In this document: one piece after another, positions 4,723 to 12,191 of the stretch
Numbering within the stretch: position 1 is the first letter of the stretch
Layout: each line of letters starts with the position of its first letter
Assembly (NCBI GenBank): GCA_947254205.1
Contig: CAMYCE010000017.1
Span: forward strand, 1 to 28,723
Direction: 5' to 3'
DNA: 28,723 bases
From: an uncultured Prevotellaceae bacterium
Lineage (GTDB): Bacteria > Bacteroidota > Bacteroidia > Bacteroidales > Muribaculaceae
Notes under the pieces: generated by a model
Told to the model about the DNA's origin: nothing
The model's input: the letters and a program-made list of their open reading frames with translations, nothing else
Databases searched by the model: none
Program-made: the position numbers and the translations under genes

Positions 4723-7617
4723 ATGTATAGACCCAAAAACTCGTACATCGGTACTACAAAACTCTTGAACGGAGTCCCATTCGCTATGGAGAGACACATG
4801 CCCATGAGTGAAATGCTGTGTTATAATAGGCTATTGTTAAGAATTTTTATAGCTTCATTGCTATTTCTCGTGTGCTCTTGTGGTGAGCATTCGGTGAAAT
4901 TTTCTACACACGAGCGGCAAGAGGCCGATAGCATCGCCAAATCGACCAAAAATGTCGATTCGCTTGCCCACTTGCAAAAGCAACTGGAAACTACCGATAA
5001 TGTGTTGGGCAACATCGTTGCTTTGCGTGAATATGGCAAGGCGTTGCGCAATGAGAGTCGTTTAGAAGAGGCTCTTTTTGTGCACAGCAAAGGCTTGGCA
5101 CTGGCCGAGAAGGTGCACGACACCATCGAGTGGGTGCAGGCACTCAACAACGTGGGTACCGATTATCGCCGGCTGGGCGTGCTTGATGAAGCACAAGAAT
5201 ATCACTACAAGGCATGGAAATTGAGCGAAGAAAATGCCGACACCTCTTTCACAGCCAAGAAAAATCGAGTAGTGTCGCTCAATGGGTTGGGCAACATCTA
5301 CATGACCATTGGCAATTATAATCGTGCCGACAGTGCCTTGCGCATGGCTTTGGAAGGAGAGCGAGAACTGAAGAGCGACTTGGGCATGGCCATCAACTAT
5401 GCCAACCTTGGCTCAATTTTTGAACATCGCGGGCAAATCGACTCGGCATGGGCCTATTATCGCCAGTCGATGACACATAACCAAAAGGCAGGCAATGACC
5501 TGGGTGTGTCGCTTTGTCACAACAACTTTGGGGCACTCTACGAGAAGGCACATCGCTATGAAGATGCCATAAGAGAATATAAAACTGCCTATGAGTTGAT
5601 GAGCCAATCTAAAGATGAATGGCACACTCTCAACGCGCTCACGGCTTTGGCCAACGTGTATCTCACCATGGGCAACAATGAGCAGACGCTGATTTACCTC
5701 AATAGAGCCAAGACGCTGGCACAAGAAATCAAGTCGATAGAGCATCAAGCCGAGATTGAAAGCCTATATTATAAATATTATAAGCACATTGGCGACTATT
5801 CCAAAGCCTTGGCCTATCATGAGCGCGCATCGGCTTTGCAAGATAGCATGGTGGATATTGAGAAGGTGAATCGCATTCAAAACACCAGTCTCTCGATCGA
5901 GCGAAGTCACCAGCAACGGCAAATGGCCGAGGTGAACTACAAACTCGAAAACGAACGCACCATTAGGTATTGGGCCTATGGAGTTTTGATTTTGATTTTG
6001 CTTGTAACGGGTAGTGCTGTGGTGGCTTTGCTCTATATTCAGCGCATCAGGTCGCGCAACCATCAGGCACTCAAGCAAATGAGCATGATGCGTGAAACCT
6101 TTTTCACCAATATCACCCACGAGTTTCGCACACCTCTCACTGTGATTCAGGGGTTGAGCCAAGAATTGATCAACGACGACAAGGCACGAGTGCAAACGCG
6201 TGAAAAAGCAACCGTGATTCAGCGACAAGGCAACAGTCTGCTCGCCCTCATCAACCAGCTCTTAGACATTTCCAAAATCAAGTCGGCGGTGGGCGACCCC
6301 GATTGGTTTCATGGCAACATCACTGCCCACATTGGCATGGTGGTTGAGAGCTATAGCGACTATGCACGATGCCGTGAAGTGGAGTTGCACTTCATAGGAA
6401 AGGAAGAGGTTGAAATGGACTTTGTGCCCGACTACACCAATAAAATCATGAACAACTTGCTATCCAACGCTTTTAAATTCACGCCTAAATATGGCAAAAT
6501 TAATGTGGTGTTGTGGAAGCAACACGAGAACCTTTTCGTTGATGTGAGCGACACGGGCAAAGGCATTCCCAGCGATGCTCTTCCTCACATCTTCAAGCCC
6601 TTCTATCAGTCGGAGCCCGACACGACCAGCATTGGCACCGGTATTGGACTGGCTCTGGTGAAGCAAGTGATCGACAATGTTGATGGCACTATAACGGTGG
6701 AAAGTAGCGAGGGAAAAGGCACAATATTTCATATCACAATCCCCATTCACCACAATAGCAAGCAACCTCTTGCTCTCTACACCCAATCGATTGGCAAAGC
6801 CCCGTTGATTCCCGAGGCGACTGCCGTGCCACAAGACCGGGAATGCAAGGATTCGGAATGTCGCATTTTGGTAATCGAAGACAATGCCGATGTGGCATCC
6901 TACATTGGCTCGCAGTTGAGCCTCCATTGCTCGGTGAGCTATGCTACCAACGGCAGGGAAGGGCTGGAAAAGGCAACCGAAATGGTGCCCGACCTCATTA
7001 TCACCGACTTGATGATGCCCGAAATCGATGGCTTGGAAGTGTGTCGCAGGGTGCGAGCCAGCGAAATTTTGAATCATATCCCCATCATTGTTGTGACTGC
7101 AAAGGTTAGCGAGGAAGATCGTGTGAAAGGGCTAAAAGCCGGTGCCGATGCCTATCTTGCCAAGCCATTCAATCACGATGAGTTGCAGGTGCGTGTAGAA
7201 AAACTCTTGGAGCAGCGACAGTTGTTGCGAGAAAAATATTCGCAAGCCATAGCACAGGGACAGGCTACCGAAAATATCATGAGCGATGCCGATAGCCGTT
7301 TCCTCTCCAAAACCTTAAACACAATTTATGTGCTCATGGAAGAGAAGCAAGTGAATACAGCCCTTCTTGCCGAGCGATTGTGCTTGAGTGAACGCCAATT
7401 TCGACGCAAGCTCACGGCACTCACAGGCGACACTCCTGCTGCCTTTATTTTGCGCACCCGCATGGAGAGAGCCAAGCAATTGCTTGGCTCCAAGCCCGAT
7501 TGGACACTCGAAACCGTGGCCTATCATTGTGGCTTTGAGAACTACTCGGTGTTTTATCAAGCTTTCAAGAAATATTATAACATTTCACCTTCGCGCTATC
7601 GTCAGGCCGAAGAATAA
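4723..7617 (+). CDS. Hybrid two-component system protein: TPR sensor, histidine kinase, receiver, AraC HTH
   Basis: The 964-residue product combines a whole signalling pathway. An N-terminal signal/membrane segment is at about 38-53 (with a CSC). TPR-like helical repeats span about 95-375 (for example ALNNVGTDYRRLG, NYANLGSIFEHRG) and are predicted periplasmic, followed by a membrane helix at about 415-438. The HisKA box FTNITHEFRTPL has phospho-acceptor His466. The ATPase has an N-box (NNLLSNAFKF, 577-586), DTGKGI (610-615) and GTGIGLAL (638-645). The receiver (713-830) has acceptor Asp762 in TDLMMP, Thr792 and Lys814. An AraC-type HTH occupies about 862-962. Typical Bacteroides HTCS sensors use beta-propeller domains, so the TPR sensor is a variant type. 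The ATGs at 4786, 4798, 4804 or 4813 are plausible starts that place the signal segment nearer the N-terminus. The ligand is unknown; likely targets are the divergent operon or itself. Confidence 0.9.
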   Translation: MYRPKNSYIGTTKLLNGVPFAMERHMPMSEMLCYNRLLLRIFIASLLFLVCSCGEHSVKFSTHERQEADSIAKSTKNVDSLAHLQKQLETTDNVLGNIVALREYGKALRNESRLEEALFVHSKGLALAEKVHDTIEWVQALNNVGTDYRRLGVLDEAQEYHYKAWKLSEENADTSFTAKKNRVVSLNGLGNIYMTIGNYNRADSALRMALEGERELKSDLGMAINYANLGSIFEHRGQIDSAWAYYRQSMTHNQKAGNDLGVSLCHNNFGALYEKAHRYEDAIREYKTAYELMSQSKDEWHTLNALTALANVYLTMGNNEQTLIYLNRAKTLAQEIKSIEHQAEIESLYYKYYKHIGDYSKALAYHERASALQDSMVDIEKVNRIQNTSLSIERSHQQRQMAEVNYKLENERTIRYWAYGVLILILLVTGSAVVALLYIQRIRSRNHQALKQMSMMRETFFTNITHEFRTPLTVIQGLSQELINDDKARVQTREKATVIQRQGNSLLALINQLLDISKIKSAVGDPDWFHGNITAHIGMVVESYSDYARCREVELHFIGKEEVEMDFVPDYTNKIMNNLLSNAFKFTPKYGKINVVLWKQHENLFVDVSDTGKGIPSDALPHIFKPFYQSEPDTTSIGTGIGLALVKQVIDNVDGTITVESSEGKGTIFHITIPIHHNSKQPLALYTQSIGKAPLIPEATAVPQDRECKDSECRILVIEDNADVASYIGSQLSLHCSVSYATNGREGLEKATEMVPDLIITDLMMPEIDGLEVCRRVRASEILNHIPIIVVTAKVSEEDRVKGLKAGADAYLAKPFNHDELQVRVEKLLEQRQLLREKYSQAIAQGQATENIMSDADSRFLSKTLNTIYVLMEEKQVNTALLAERLCLSERQFRRKLTALTGDTPAAFILRTRMERAKQLLGSKPDWTLETVAYHCGFENYSVFYQAFKKYYNISPSRYRQAEE

Positions 7618-7686
7618 AATGCTCATGGGTGTTTTCCTAAATGGAAGATACGTTTGTGGCGGCTTAATTGCGTGTGTGTGTGAAGT

Positions 7687-7710
7687 GTATAGACGATCTA
7701 TGCATAGTCT
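7687..7710. repeat. Imperfect palindrome related to the 621-652 element
   Basis: It begins with GTATAGACGAT, identical to 623-633, then has the 10-bp palindrome CTATGCATAG (7698-7707) and ends in GTCT pairing with AGAC (7691-7694). The symmetry is imperfect, as in a decayed copy. Like the first copy it lies between the 3' ends of convergent genes. Confidence 0.5.
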
Positions 7711-7786
7711 CCCTCACAGTCACAAAAAGGTCACCACATAGTGCAAAGGTGAAACGAAGACCATGCACATCAACCGATAAATAAAG

Positions 7787-7825
7787 AAGACCTTGCCCGT
7801 CGATGAGGCAAGGTCTTGCTTTTTG
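7787..7825 (+). terminator. Rho-independent terminator after the sensor kinase gene, possibly bidirectional
   Basis: An 11-bp perfect stem (AAGACCTTGCC at 7787-7797, GGCAAGGTCTT at 7807-7817) with a 9-nt loop is followed by GCTTTTT. On the minus strand the same stem is followed by CTTTATTTAT, so it may also end the 7872-10617 operon. Confidence 0.85.
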
Positions 7826-7871
7826 GTAATATCCGGCTCTCTCTTGAGAGAGGGGGTGGAGAGCTTTGTTT

Positions 7872-8345
7872 TTACTTCTTGTCGGTGATAGTGCCCTCGC
7901 TGTTGAACTCGCCACCATGAGCCTTGAAGGTGAGCGTGTAGGTCTTTTTCTTCACATCAACCACAGCTTTAAAGTCTTGAATCTTCATTTTGTCATAAGG
8001 AATTTCGGTATTGCCCATTTTCAAGTAGGGAACAAGCTCGGTGCCTTCGTAGGTGAAAACGCCATCATTTTTCTTGAGGGGAGCATCGATGCGAATGTTG
8101 AGCGCTGGCGACATGTGGCCACGAGCACTAAATTTCACACCATTGAGGCGCACAGTGCCTTCTCCCTTGGCGTTGGGAGTGGTGTTGAAGATAATGGTGG
8201 GAATGGCGTCCGACGTTTTCACGTTATACCATTCTTTTGCAACCTCTTTCTGGGAATCTTCAGGCTTTTTGGGTTCATCGTTGCCACAAGAAGTGATAGA
8301 GAAGAAAACTGCCACAATGGCAAGCATTGAAAGTAACTTTTTCAT
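7872..8345 (-). CDS. Small lipoprotein, possibly calycin-like
   Basis: The 157-residue product has the signal MKKLLSMLAIVAVFFSITSC, with Cys20 as the lipidation site, then acidic GNDEPKKPED, consistent with surface export in Bacteroidota. The mature region ends with regular beta-strand pairs (MKIQDFKAVVDVKKKTYTL, TFKAHGGEFNSEGTI), a pattern like Bacteroidales calycin-like/lipocalin-type lipoproteins; that family call is tentative. It starts 43 nt after the stop of the TonB-dependent receptor gene with no visible promoter between, so it is probably the second gene of a receptor-lipoprotein operon and may assist ligand capture. It ends before the terminator at 7787-7825. Confidence 0.7.
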   Translation of the reverse strand: MKKLLSMLAIVAVFFSITSCGNDEPKKPEDSQKEVAKEWYNVKTSDAIPTIIFNTTPNAKGEGTVRLNGVKFSARGHMSPALNIRIDAPLKKNDGVFTYEGTELVPYLKMGNTEIPYDKMKIQDFKAVVDVKKKTYTLTFKAHGGEFNSEGTITDKK

Positions 8346-8388
8346 TGTCTTTTTTTTTGAGTATTAAATATTTATAATTAAAATTGAT

Positions 8389-10617
8389 TTATTTGATTTC
8401 AATTTTGAGAGTCGCCCCAATGGTGCGTCCATGGCCACGTTGCAAAAATTCGTGCCCAATCGACATGAAGTAGAAGGTGTTGAAGCGTGTGCCGGTGAGA
8501 TTGCGCCCCCACAGCTCAAGCGAGTAGTGCTTGCCTGCAAGTGTGGCCGATGCGCCCAGTTGGGCATAAAAAGGCTGGTGGAGCGTGTTGGCCTCGTTCC
8601 AATAGATTTTGCCGGCAGCTCGTGTGTTGGCATTGAGGGTGAGGCTTTGCAACCACTGGTTGCCCTTGTCAAAGTGGAAGGTGTGAAAAGCCTCGGCGTG
8701 CAGAGTGTGGCTGGGACTGTAGGGCACATAGTTGCCCTTATAGTCGTGCTTGCCATCGTTGTAGTTGACAAATGTGGCATGGGTGTAGCCATAGCTCAGG
8801 TTGATGCCAGTGTTGTCGAGCGGTGTGGTGTTGATGGCAATCTCGGCTCCCCACGAGCGCGTTTTGCCGGCATTGGTCATCACGCGACCTGTGGTAGTGC
8901 CGTCGGGAAACACGGTGAGTTGGCGGTCGGTGCAGTCCATGAAAAATAGCCCTATGTCGCTTTTCACTCGGTGGTTCCAGCAGTCGATGTGGCTACCCAC
9001 CTCAAAGTTCCAAGCCTTTTCGGGCTTGTAGCTCACAATTTTGTCAACGTCATAGCTTGCCCCAATGCCCATCATGCCCATGAGTTTTTGCTGCAACACG
9101 TCGCTAAACATTTGAGTGTTGAAGCCACCGGCTTTGTAGCCTTTCGACACGCTGGCATAGAGTGTTTGAAAGTTATTGCCGTTGAGGTGGTAGGTCACTG
9201 CCAATTTGGGCAAGAGTTGCAGGTAGTGGTTGCTCAATGTGCCACGATCATCAATGTCGATGTTTTCGTGAGCAAAAATGTTGCCACTTGCTTTTTCGGT
9301 AATGGTGTAGCCCGTGTGGGTTTCGCTGTGATAGCGCAGAGAAGCCCTCTCATAGTCGAGTCGCAAGCCGGCGGTGATGGTGAAATCGTGCCAGTCGAGT
9401 GCCGATTGATGATAAATGGCAGCCCCCCAATCGTTGTAGGTGAAATTGCTGCCCAGCACAAAGTGGCGCGAGTCCCACGTGATGGGATAGGAGGGGAGTG
9501 CTTTGTTGACGTTGCCCTCGATGAGATTGGCGATGCCGACATCACGAAATGTGACAGGAGCATTCATCTTGTAGTGCCTGAAAAAACCAAACAAGCCCGT
9601 GATGCACTCATAGTTCTTTTGCTTGTGCCGTGCCACCAAATCTTGAGTCACTCCATGCTCCCTGCGCACTTGGGTGAGCGTGAAATAGGGAGCCGTGGTG
9701 AAGTCTTGATCGAGCGTCATGTTGTCGTTGATGTATTGATAGCTCGTGATGCTCGATAGCGTGAAGTGGTTCAACTCTTTTTTGATGGTGAGTCCGTCGA
9801 GCAGAGCAGTGCGACGATAAAAACAAGTGTCGTTATAGGCAATAGCGCCTGTGGCCACCGATTCATAGGGGTAGCCCCCTTGACGGGTCGATGAGAGGGT
9901 GAGTGTGTTGCTCACTCTCAAGGTAGGGTTGGCCAGCCAGTCTATTTTCATGTGGCTAGTGCCTTGATGCTCCCAGTCGGTTTTTTTGCCGTTGTGCTGG
10001 TTGATAAACTCGCCATCGGTGGAGGTGTAATAAATTCCGCCAGCCAAGCCCAATTGATTATTGACCTTGGCATAGTGGCTCACACCCCATTTTTGGCTAT
10101 TGCGTGAGCCATACTCGGCAAGCAGTCGTGTGCCTTGATAGTTGAAAGGCGACAACGTGTAGATGTTGATCACTCCTGCCATTGTGTTGCGCCCATAGAG
10201 GGTGCTCTGTGGCCCGCGCATCATCTCCACGCGGCTAATGTCCATGAGGTCGAAGTCGTAGTTTTCTTTGCACAGCACTGGCACATTGTCGACATTGAGC
10301 CCCACAGCAGGTTGGTCGATGCGTGCTCCCAGTCCTCGCACATAAATGGTTGAAGTCATGCGACTTCCATAGTCGGGAACAAAGAAATTGGGCACCATGT
10401 CGGCTATTTGTTTCAGCGAGCGCAGCGAGTTGCGCTCCACATCGCCTCGCAACAACTGGGTGAGTGCAGTGGCTTGTAATCGCAAATTATCGCTTTGTTT
10501 TATGGCAGTCACAGTCACTTCCTCGAGGCACACACTATCGGTGCTCGAGGCTGCAAGAGCTGTGCCACAAGGGCACAAAAAAGGGCTAAAAATGAGTATG
10601 AGATTGCGAGTTTTCAT
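8389..10617 (-). CDS. TonB-dependent outer-membrane receptor (pesticin/siderophore-receptor-like)
   Basis: This 742-residue protein is a TonB-dependent transporter. The signal peptide ends near residue 22 (TALA before ASS). A TonB-box-like LEEVTVTA lies at 31-38. The plug domain covers about 45-155 with IYVRGLGARIDQPAVGLNVD and VEMMRGPQSTLYGRNTMAG, strongly like FyuA/pesticin-type receptors. The rest is a 22-stranded type barrel with many aromatic-ended strands. It lacks the N-terminal carboxypeptidase-like domain of SusC-type transporters and has no SusD neighbour, so a metal chelate or other small ligand is likelier than a polysaccharide; the actual ligand is unknown. The ATG at 10617 begins the signal peptide. 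The promoter at 10623-10654 would place the transcript start almost on the ATG. It is divergent from nuoA and probably co-transcribed with the 7872-8345 lipoprotein. Confidence 0.9.
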   Translation of the reverse strand: MKTRNLILIFSPFLCPCGTALAASSTDSVCLEEVTVTAIKQSDNLRLQATALTQLLRGDVERNSLRSLKQIADMVPNFFVPDYGSRMTSTIYVRGLGARIDQPAVGLNVDNVPVLCKENYDFDLMDISRVEMMRGPQSTLYGRNTMAGVINIYTLSPFNYQGTRLLAEYGSRNSQKWGVSHYAKVNNQLGLAGGIYYTSTDGEFINQHNGKKTDWEHQGTSHMKIDWLANPTLRVSNTLTLSSTRQGGYPYESVATGAIAYNDTCFYRRTALLDGLTIKKELNHFTLSSITSYQYINDNMTLDQDFTTAPYFTLTQVRREHGVTQDLVARHKQKNYECITGLFGFFRHYKMNAPVTFRDVGIANLIEGNVNKALPSYPITWDSRHFVLGSNFTYNDWGAAIYHQSALDWHDFTITAGLRLDYERASLRYHSETHTGYTITEKASGNIFAHENIDIDDRGTLSNHYLQLLPKLAVTYHLNGNNFQTLYASVSKGYKAGGFNTQMFSDVLQQKLMGMMGIGASYDVDKIVSYKPEKAWNFEVGSHIDCWNHRVKSDIGLFFMDCTDRQLTVFPDGTTTGRVMTNAGKTRSWGAEIAINTTPLDNTGINLSYGYTHATFVNYNDGKHDYKGNYVPYSPSHTLHAEAFHTFHFDKGNQWLQSLTLNANTRAAGKIYWNEANTLHQPFYAQLGASATLAGKHYSLELWGRNLTGTRFNTFYFMSIGHEFLQRGHGRTIGATLKIEIK

Positions 10618-10622
10618 CGATG

Positions 10623-10654
10623 CAAAAATAGGCTAAAAAGCAAGGGGCATCAAT
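10623..10654 (-). promoter_or_regulatory. Candidate promoter of the TonB receptor operon
   Basis: The minus strand reads ATTG (10654-10651), a 20-nt spacer, then TATTTTTG (10630-10623), a good Bacteroides-type match. The expected start site is within a few bases of the ATG at 10617, implying a very short or absent leader. The -33 box overlaps the edge of the 20-bp palindrome. Confidence 0.5.
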
Positions 10655-10671
10655 CACTATATATAGTGATT
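10652..10671. repeat. 20-bp perfect palindrome at the receptor promoter (candidate operator)
   Basis: AATCACTATATATAGTGATT is its own reverse complement. It lies 35-54 nt upstream of the receptor start codon and overlaps the -33 box of the predicted promoter by 3 bp, the placement expected for a dimeric regulator's site. The regulator is unknown. Confidence 0.6.
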
Positions 10672-10691
10672 TTGAAAAAGAGTTAACAACG

Positions 10692-10707
10692 CTATATTAT
10701 AATATAG
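10692..10707. repeat. 16-bp perfect palindrome
   Basis: CTATATTATAATATAG is a perfect AT-only-core palindrome 20 bp from the first palindrome and shares its CTATAT/ATATAG outline. It may be a second operator half of the same control region or simply AT-rich chance. Confidence 0.4.
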
Positions 10708-10779
10708 GTGTAGATTTGGGCGACCAGTATGGTGCTTTAAAAAGAAATGAAAAATGTTAATAATTAAAGACAATAGGGT

Positions 10780-10811
10780 TTTGTTGACGTGAGATTTTAT
10801 TGCTATATTTG
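10780..10811 (+). promoter_or_regulatory. Consensus promoter of the nuo-atp supercluster
   Basis: TTTG at 10780-10783, a 20-nt spacer and TATATTTG at 10804-10811 match the Bacteroides primary sigma consensus at every defined position. The start site would be near 10818, leaving a leader of about 260 nt before nuoA. No equally good promoter was seen in the gaps inside the cluster. Confidence 0.7.
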
Positions 10812-10913
10812 CACAGCAAAATATTTTGTTTGGGCACTTATTATGCTGATTTTCAGTTTAAGTTGCTCATGGCGAGATTGTTGCAGTTGTTGATATGGCA
10901 CAATTACTTATAC

Positions 10914-11000
10914 ATGAAACCAACTATTTGGCTCCACAACCTTTGCATTGTGGTGCTGTTTTTGCATCGTGTGGGTGCCTTGGCCAAGAAGATGAGTTAA
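10914..11000 (+). CDS. Possible leader peptide ORF upstream of nuoA
   Basis: The ATG at 10914 opens a 28-codon frame (MKPTIWLHNLCIVVLFLHRV..., ending KKMS) with a hydrophobic core and codons like those of neighbouring genes, inside the predicted nuoA leader. It ends 77 nt before nuoA. An in-frame ATG at 10869 would give 43 residues. It could be translated, or be chance; no family is recognised. Confidence 0.22.
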   Translation: MKPTIWLHNLCIVVLFLHRVGALAKKMS

Positions 11001-11077
11001 AATTGCGTTGATTTGCGTTTTTGGCTCATTTTTCTGTTTAAGAGCGAATAAATAAAAAACGAATATAAATTAAATTT

Positions 11078-11446
11078 ATGGTTTTGATTGGTATTCAAAG
11101 CACAACTATGGCGGTTACTGCCACTCTCACTGGCGTGGTGCTGGTGGCAGCGGCATTAATCATTGCGTGGCTCATTGCTCCGCGCTCTTACACAAAAATG
11201 AAGGGTGAAACCTACGAGAGCGGTATTCCCACTCGTGGCGACAATATGGCTCAGTTTAATGTGGGCTATTACTTGTTTGCAATCCTCTTTTTGATGTTTG
11301 ATGTCGAAACTGTGTTTTTGTTTCCTTGGGCAGTAATTGCTAAGGAGCTCAAGACCTCGGCACTCATTGCCGTGGGCACATTTCTTGCGATTTTAGTTTT
11401 AGGTCTGGCTTATGCATGGAGGAAAGGAGCATTGCAATGGAAGTAA
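11078..11446 (+). CDS. nuoA: NADH-quinone oxidoreductase (complex I) subunit A
   Basis: The 122-residue membrane subunit has three predicted helices (about 13-33, 62-85 and 92-112). Family signatures are the loop YESGIPTRGDN at about 46-56 (matching FESGI in E. coli NuoA) and FDVETVFLFPW at about 74-84, with the acidic residues near the quinone cavity. NuoA is part of the ion-translocating membrane arm next to NuoH. It is the first gene of the cluster, preceded by the promoter at 10780-10811. Its last 10 bp overlap the start of nuoB, implying translational coupling. Confidence 0.95.
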   Translation: MVLIGIQSTTMAVTATLTGVVLVAAALIIAWLIAPRSYTKMKGETYESGIPTRGDNMAQFNVGYYLFAILFLMFDVETVFLFPWAVIAKELKTSALIAVGTFLAILVLGLAYAWRKGALQWK

Positions 11447-12114
11447 AGAAACCCAAAATCAAGAGTATGAAGTATGAGGACTTCAAGGACAACGAGTATA
11501 TCGACAAGCTTGTTGAAGACTTGAATGCCTCGGGAACCAATGTGGTGGTGGGTAAGCTCGACCAACTCATGCAATGGGGACATGCCAACTCGTTGTGGCC
11601 CTTTTGCTTTGGCACGAGCTGTTGCGCTATCGAGTTTATGTGCTTGGGTGCAGCTCGCTACGACATGGCACGATTTGGCTTTGAGGTGGCTCGCAACTCG
11701 CCCCGTCAGGCCGACTATATCATGTGTCAAGGCACTATCACCTATCGCATGGCTCCTGCTCTTGTGCGCCTTTATGAACAAATGGCCGAGCCAAAATATG
11801 TGATAGCCGTGGGTGGTTGCACCGTGTCGGGTGGCCCATTCAAAAACAGCTACTGCGTGGTCAAGGGTATCGACCAAATCATTCCTGTCGATGTGTATAT
11901 GCCCGGTTGCCCTCCACGTCCCGAAGCCATGTTCTATGGCTTGATGCAGTTGCAACGCAAAATCAAGATTTCTAAATTCTTTGGTGGCGATAATCGCAAG
12001 GAGAGTCGCAAGAAATTCTTTGAAATGAGAGCGGCCGAAGAAAAAGATGCAGCACTCAAAGCCGAGCAAATGAAGCAGGCTGCACAAAGCAATGAGCCTG
12101 TGCTTGAGCGTTGA
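11437..12114 (+). CDS. nuoB: NADH-quinone oxidoreductase subunit B
   Basis: The 225-residue subunit binds cluster N2, the last iron-sulfur cluster before quinone. Its ligands are visible: adjacent Cys62-Cys63 (FGTSCCAIEFM), Cys128 (GGCTVSGG) and Cys158 (MPGCPPRPE). The frame is open from 11416, but the ATG at 11437 is preferred because it is preceded by GGAGGAAAGGAG, an unusually strong Shine-Dalgarno stretch for this phylum, and it overlaps the nuoA stop by 10 bp. A charged 45-residue tail (about 181-225, Lys/Glu/Ala-rich) extends beyond the conserved core. It acts in the peripheral arm at the membrane interface. Confidence 0.95.
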   Translation: MEVKKPKIKSMKYEDFKDNEYIDKLVEDLNASGTNVVVGKLDQLMQWGHANSLWPFCFGTSCCAIEFMCLGAARYDMARFGFEVARNSPRQADYIMCQGTITYRMAPALVRLYEQMAEPKYVIAVGGCTVSGGPFKNSYCVVKGIDQIIPVDVYMPGCPPRPEAMFYGLMQLQRKIKISKFFGGDNRKESRKKFFEMRAAEEKDAALKAEQMKQAAQSNEPVLER

Positions 12115-12191
12115 AAGTCTAACACAAGATTATTGTGGCTCGCTAAGCGATAAATTTTGAAATTAAAAATAAAGTATATATACATTTATAT

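Larger units (their letters stand above)
7618..7871. other. Convergent intergenic region
   Basis: This 254-nt gap between converging genes holds a degenerate copy of the 621-652 palindrome (7687-7710) and a strong, probably bidirectional terminator (7787-7825). I see no gene. Confidence 0.6.
10618..11077. other. Divergent intergenic region between the TonB receptor and nuoA
   Basis: This 460-nt AT-rich region carries a minus-strand receptor promoter, two perfect palindromes (10652-10671 and 10692-10707), a plus-strand consensus promoter (10780-10811), and an approximately 260-nt nuoA leader with a possible 28-codon ORF (10914-11000). Confidence 0.7.

Noticed and set aside
8971..9759. Plus-strand 262-codon frame inside the TonB receptor gene
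   Set aside because: It is a shadow of the receptor's reading frame, which has complete plug and barrel features on the opposite strand.
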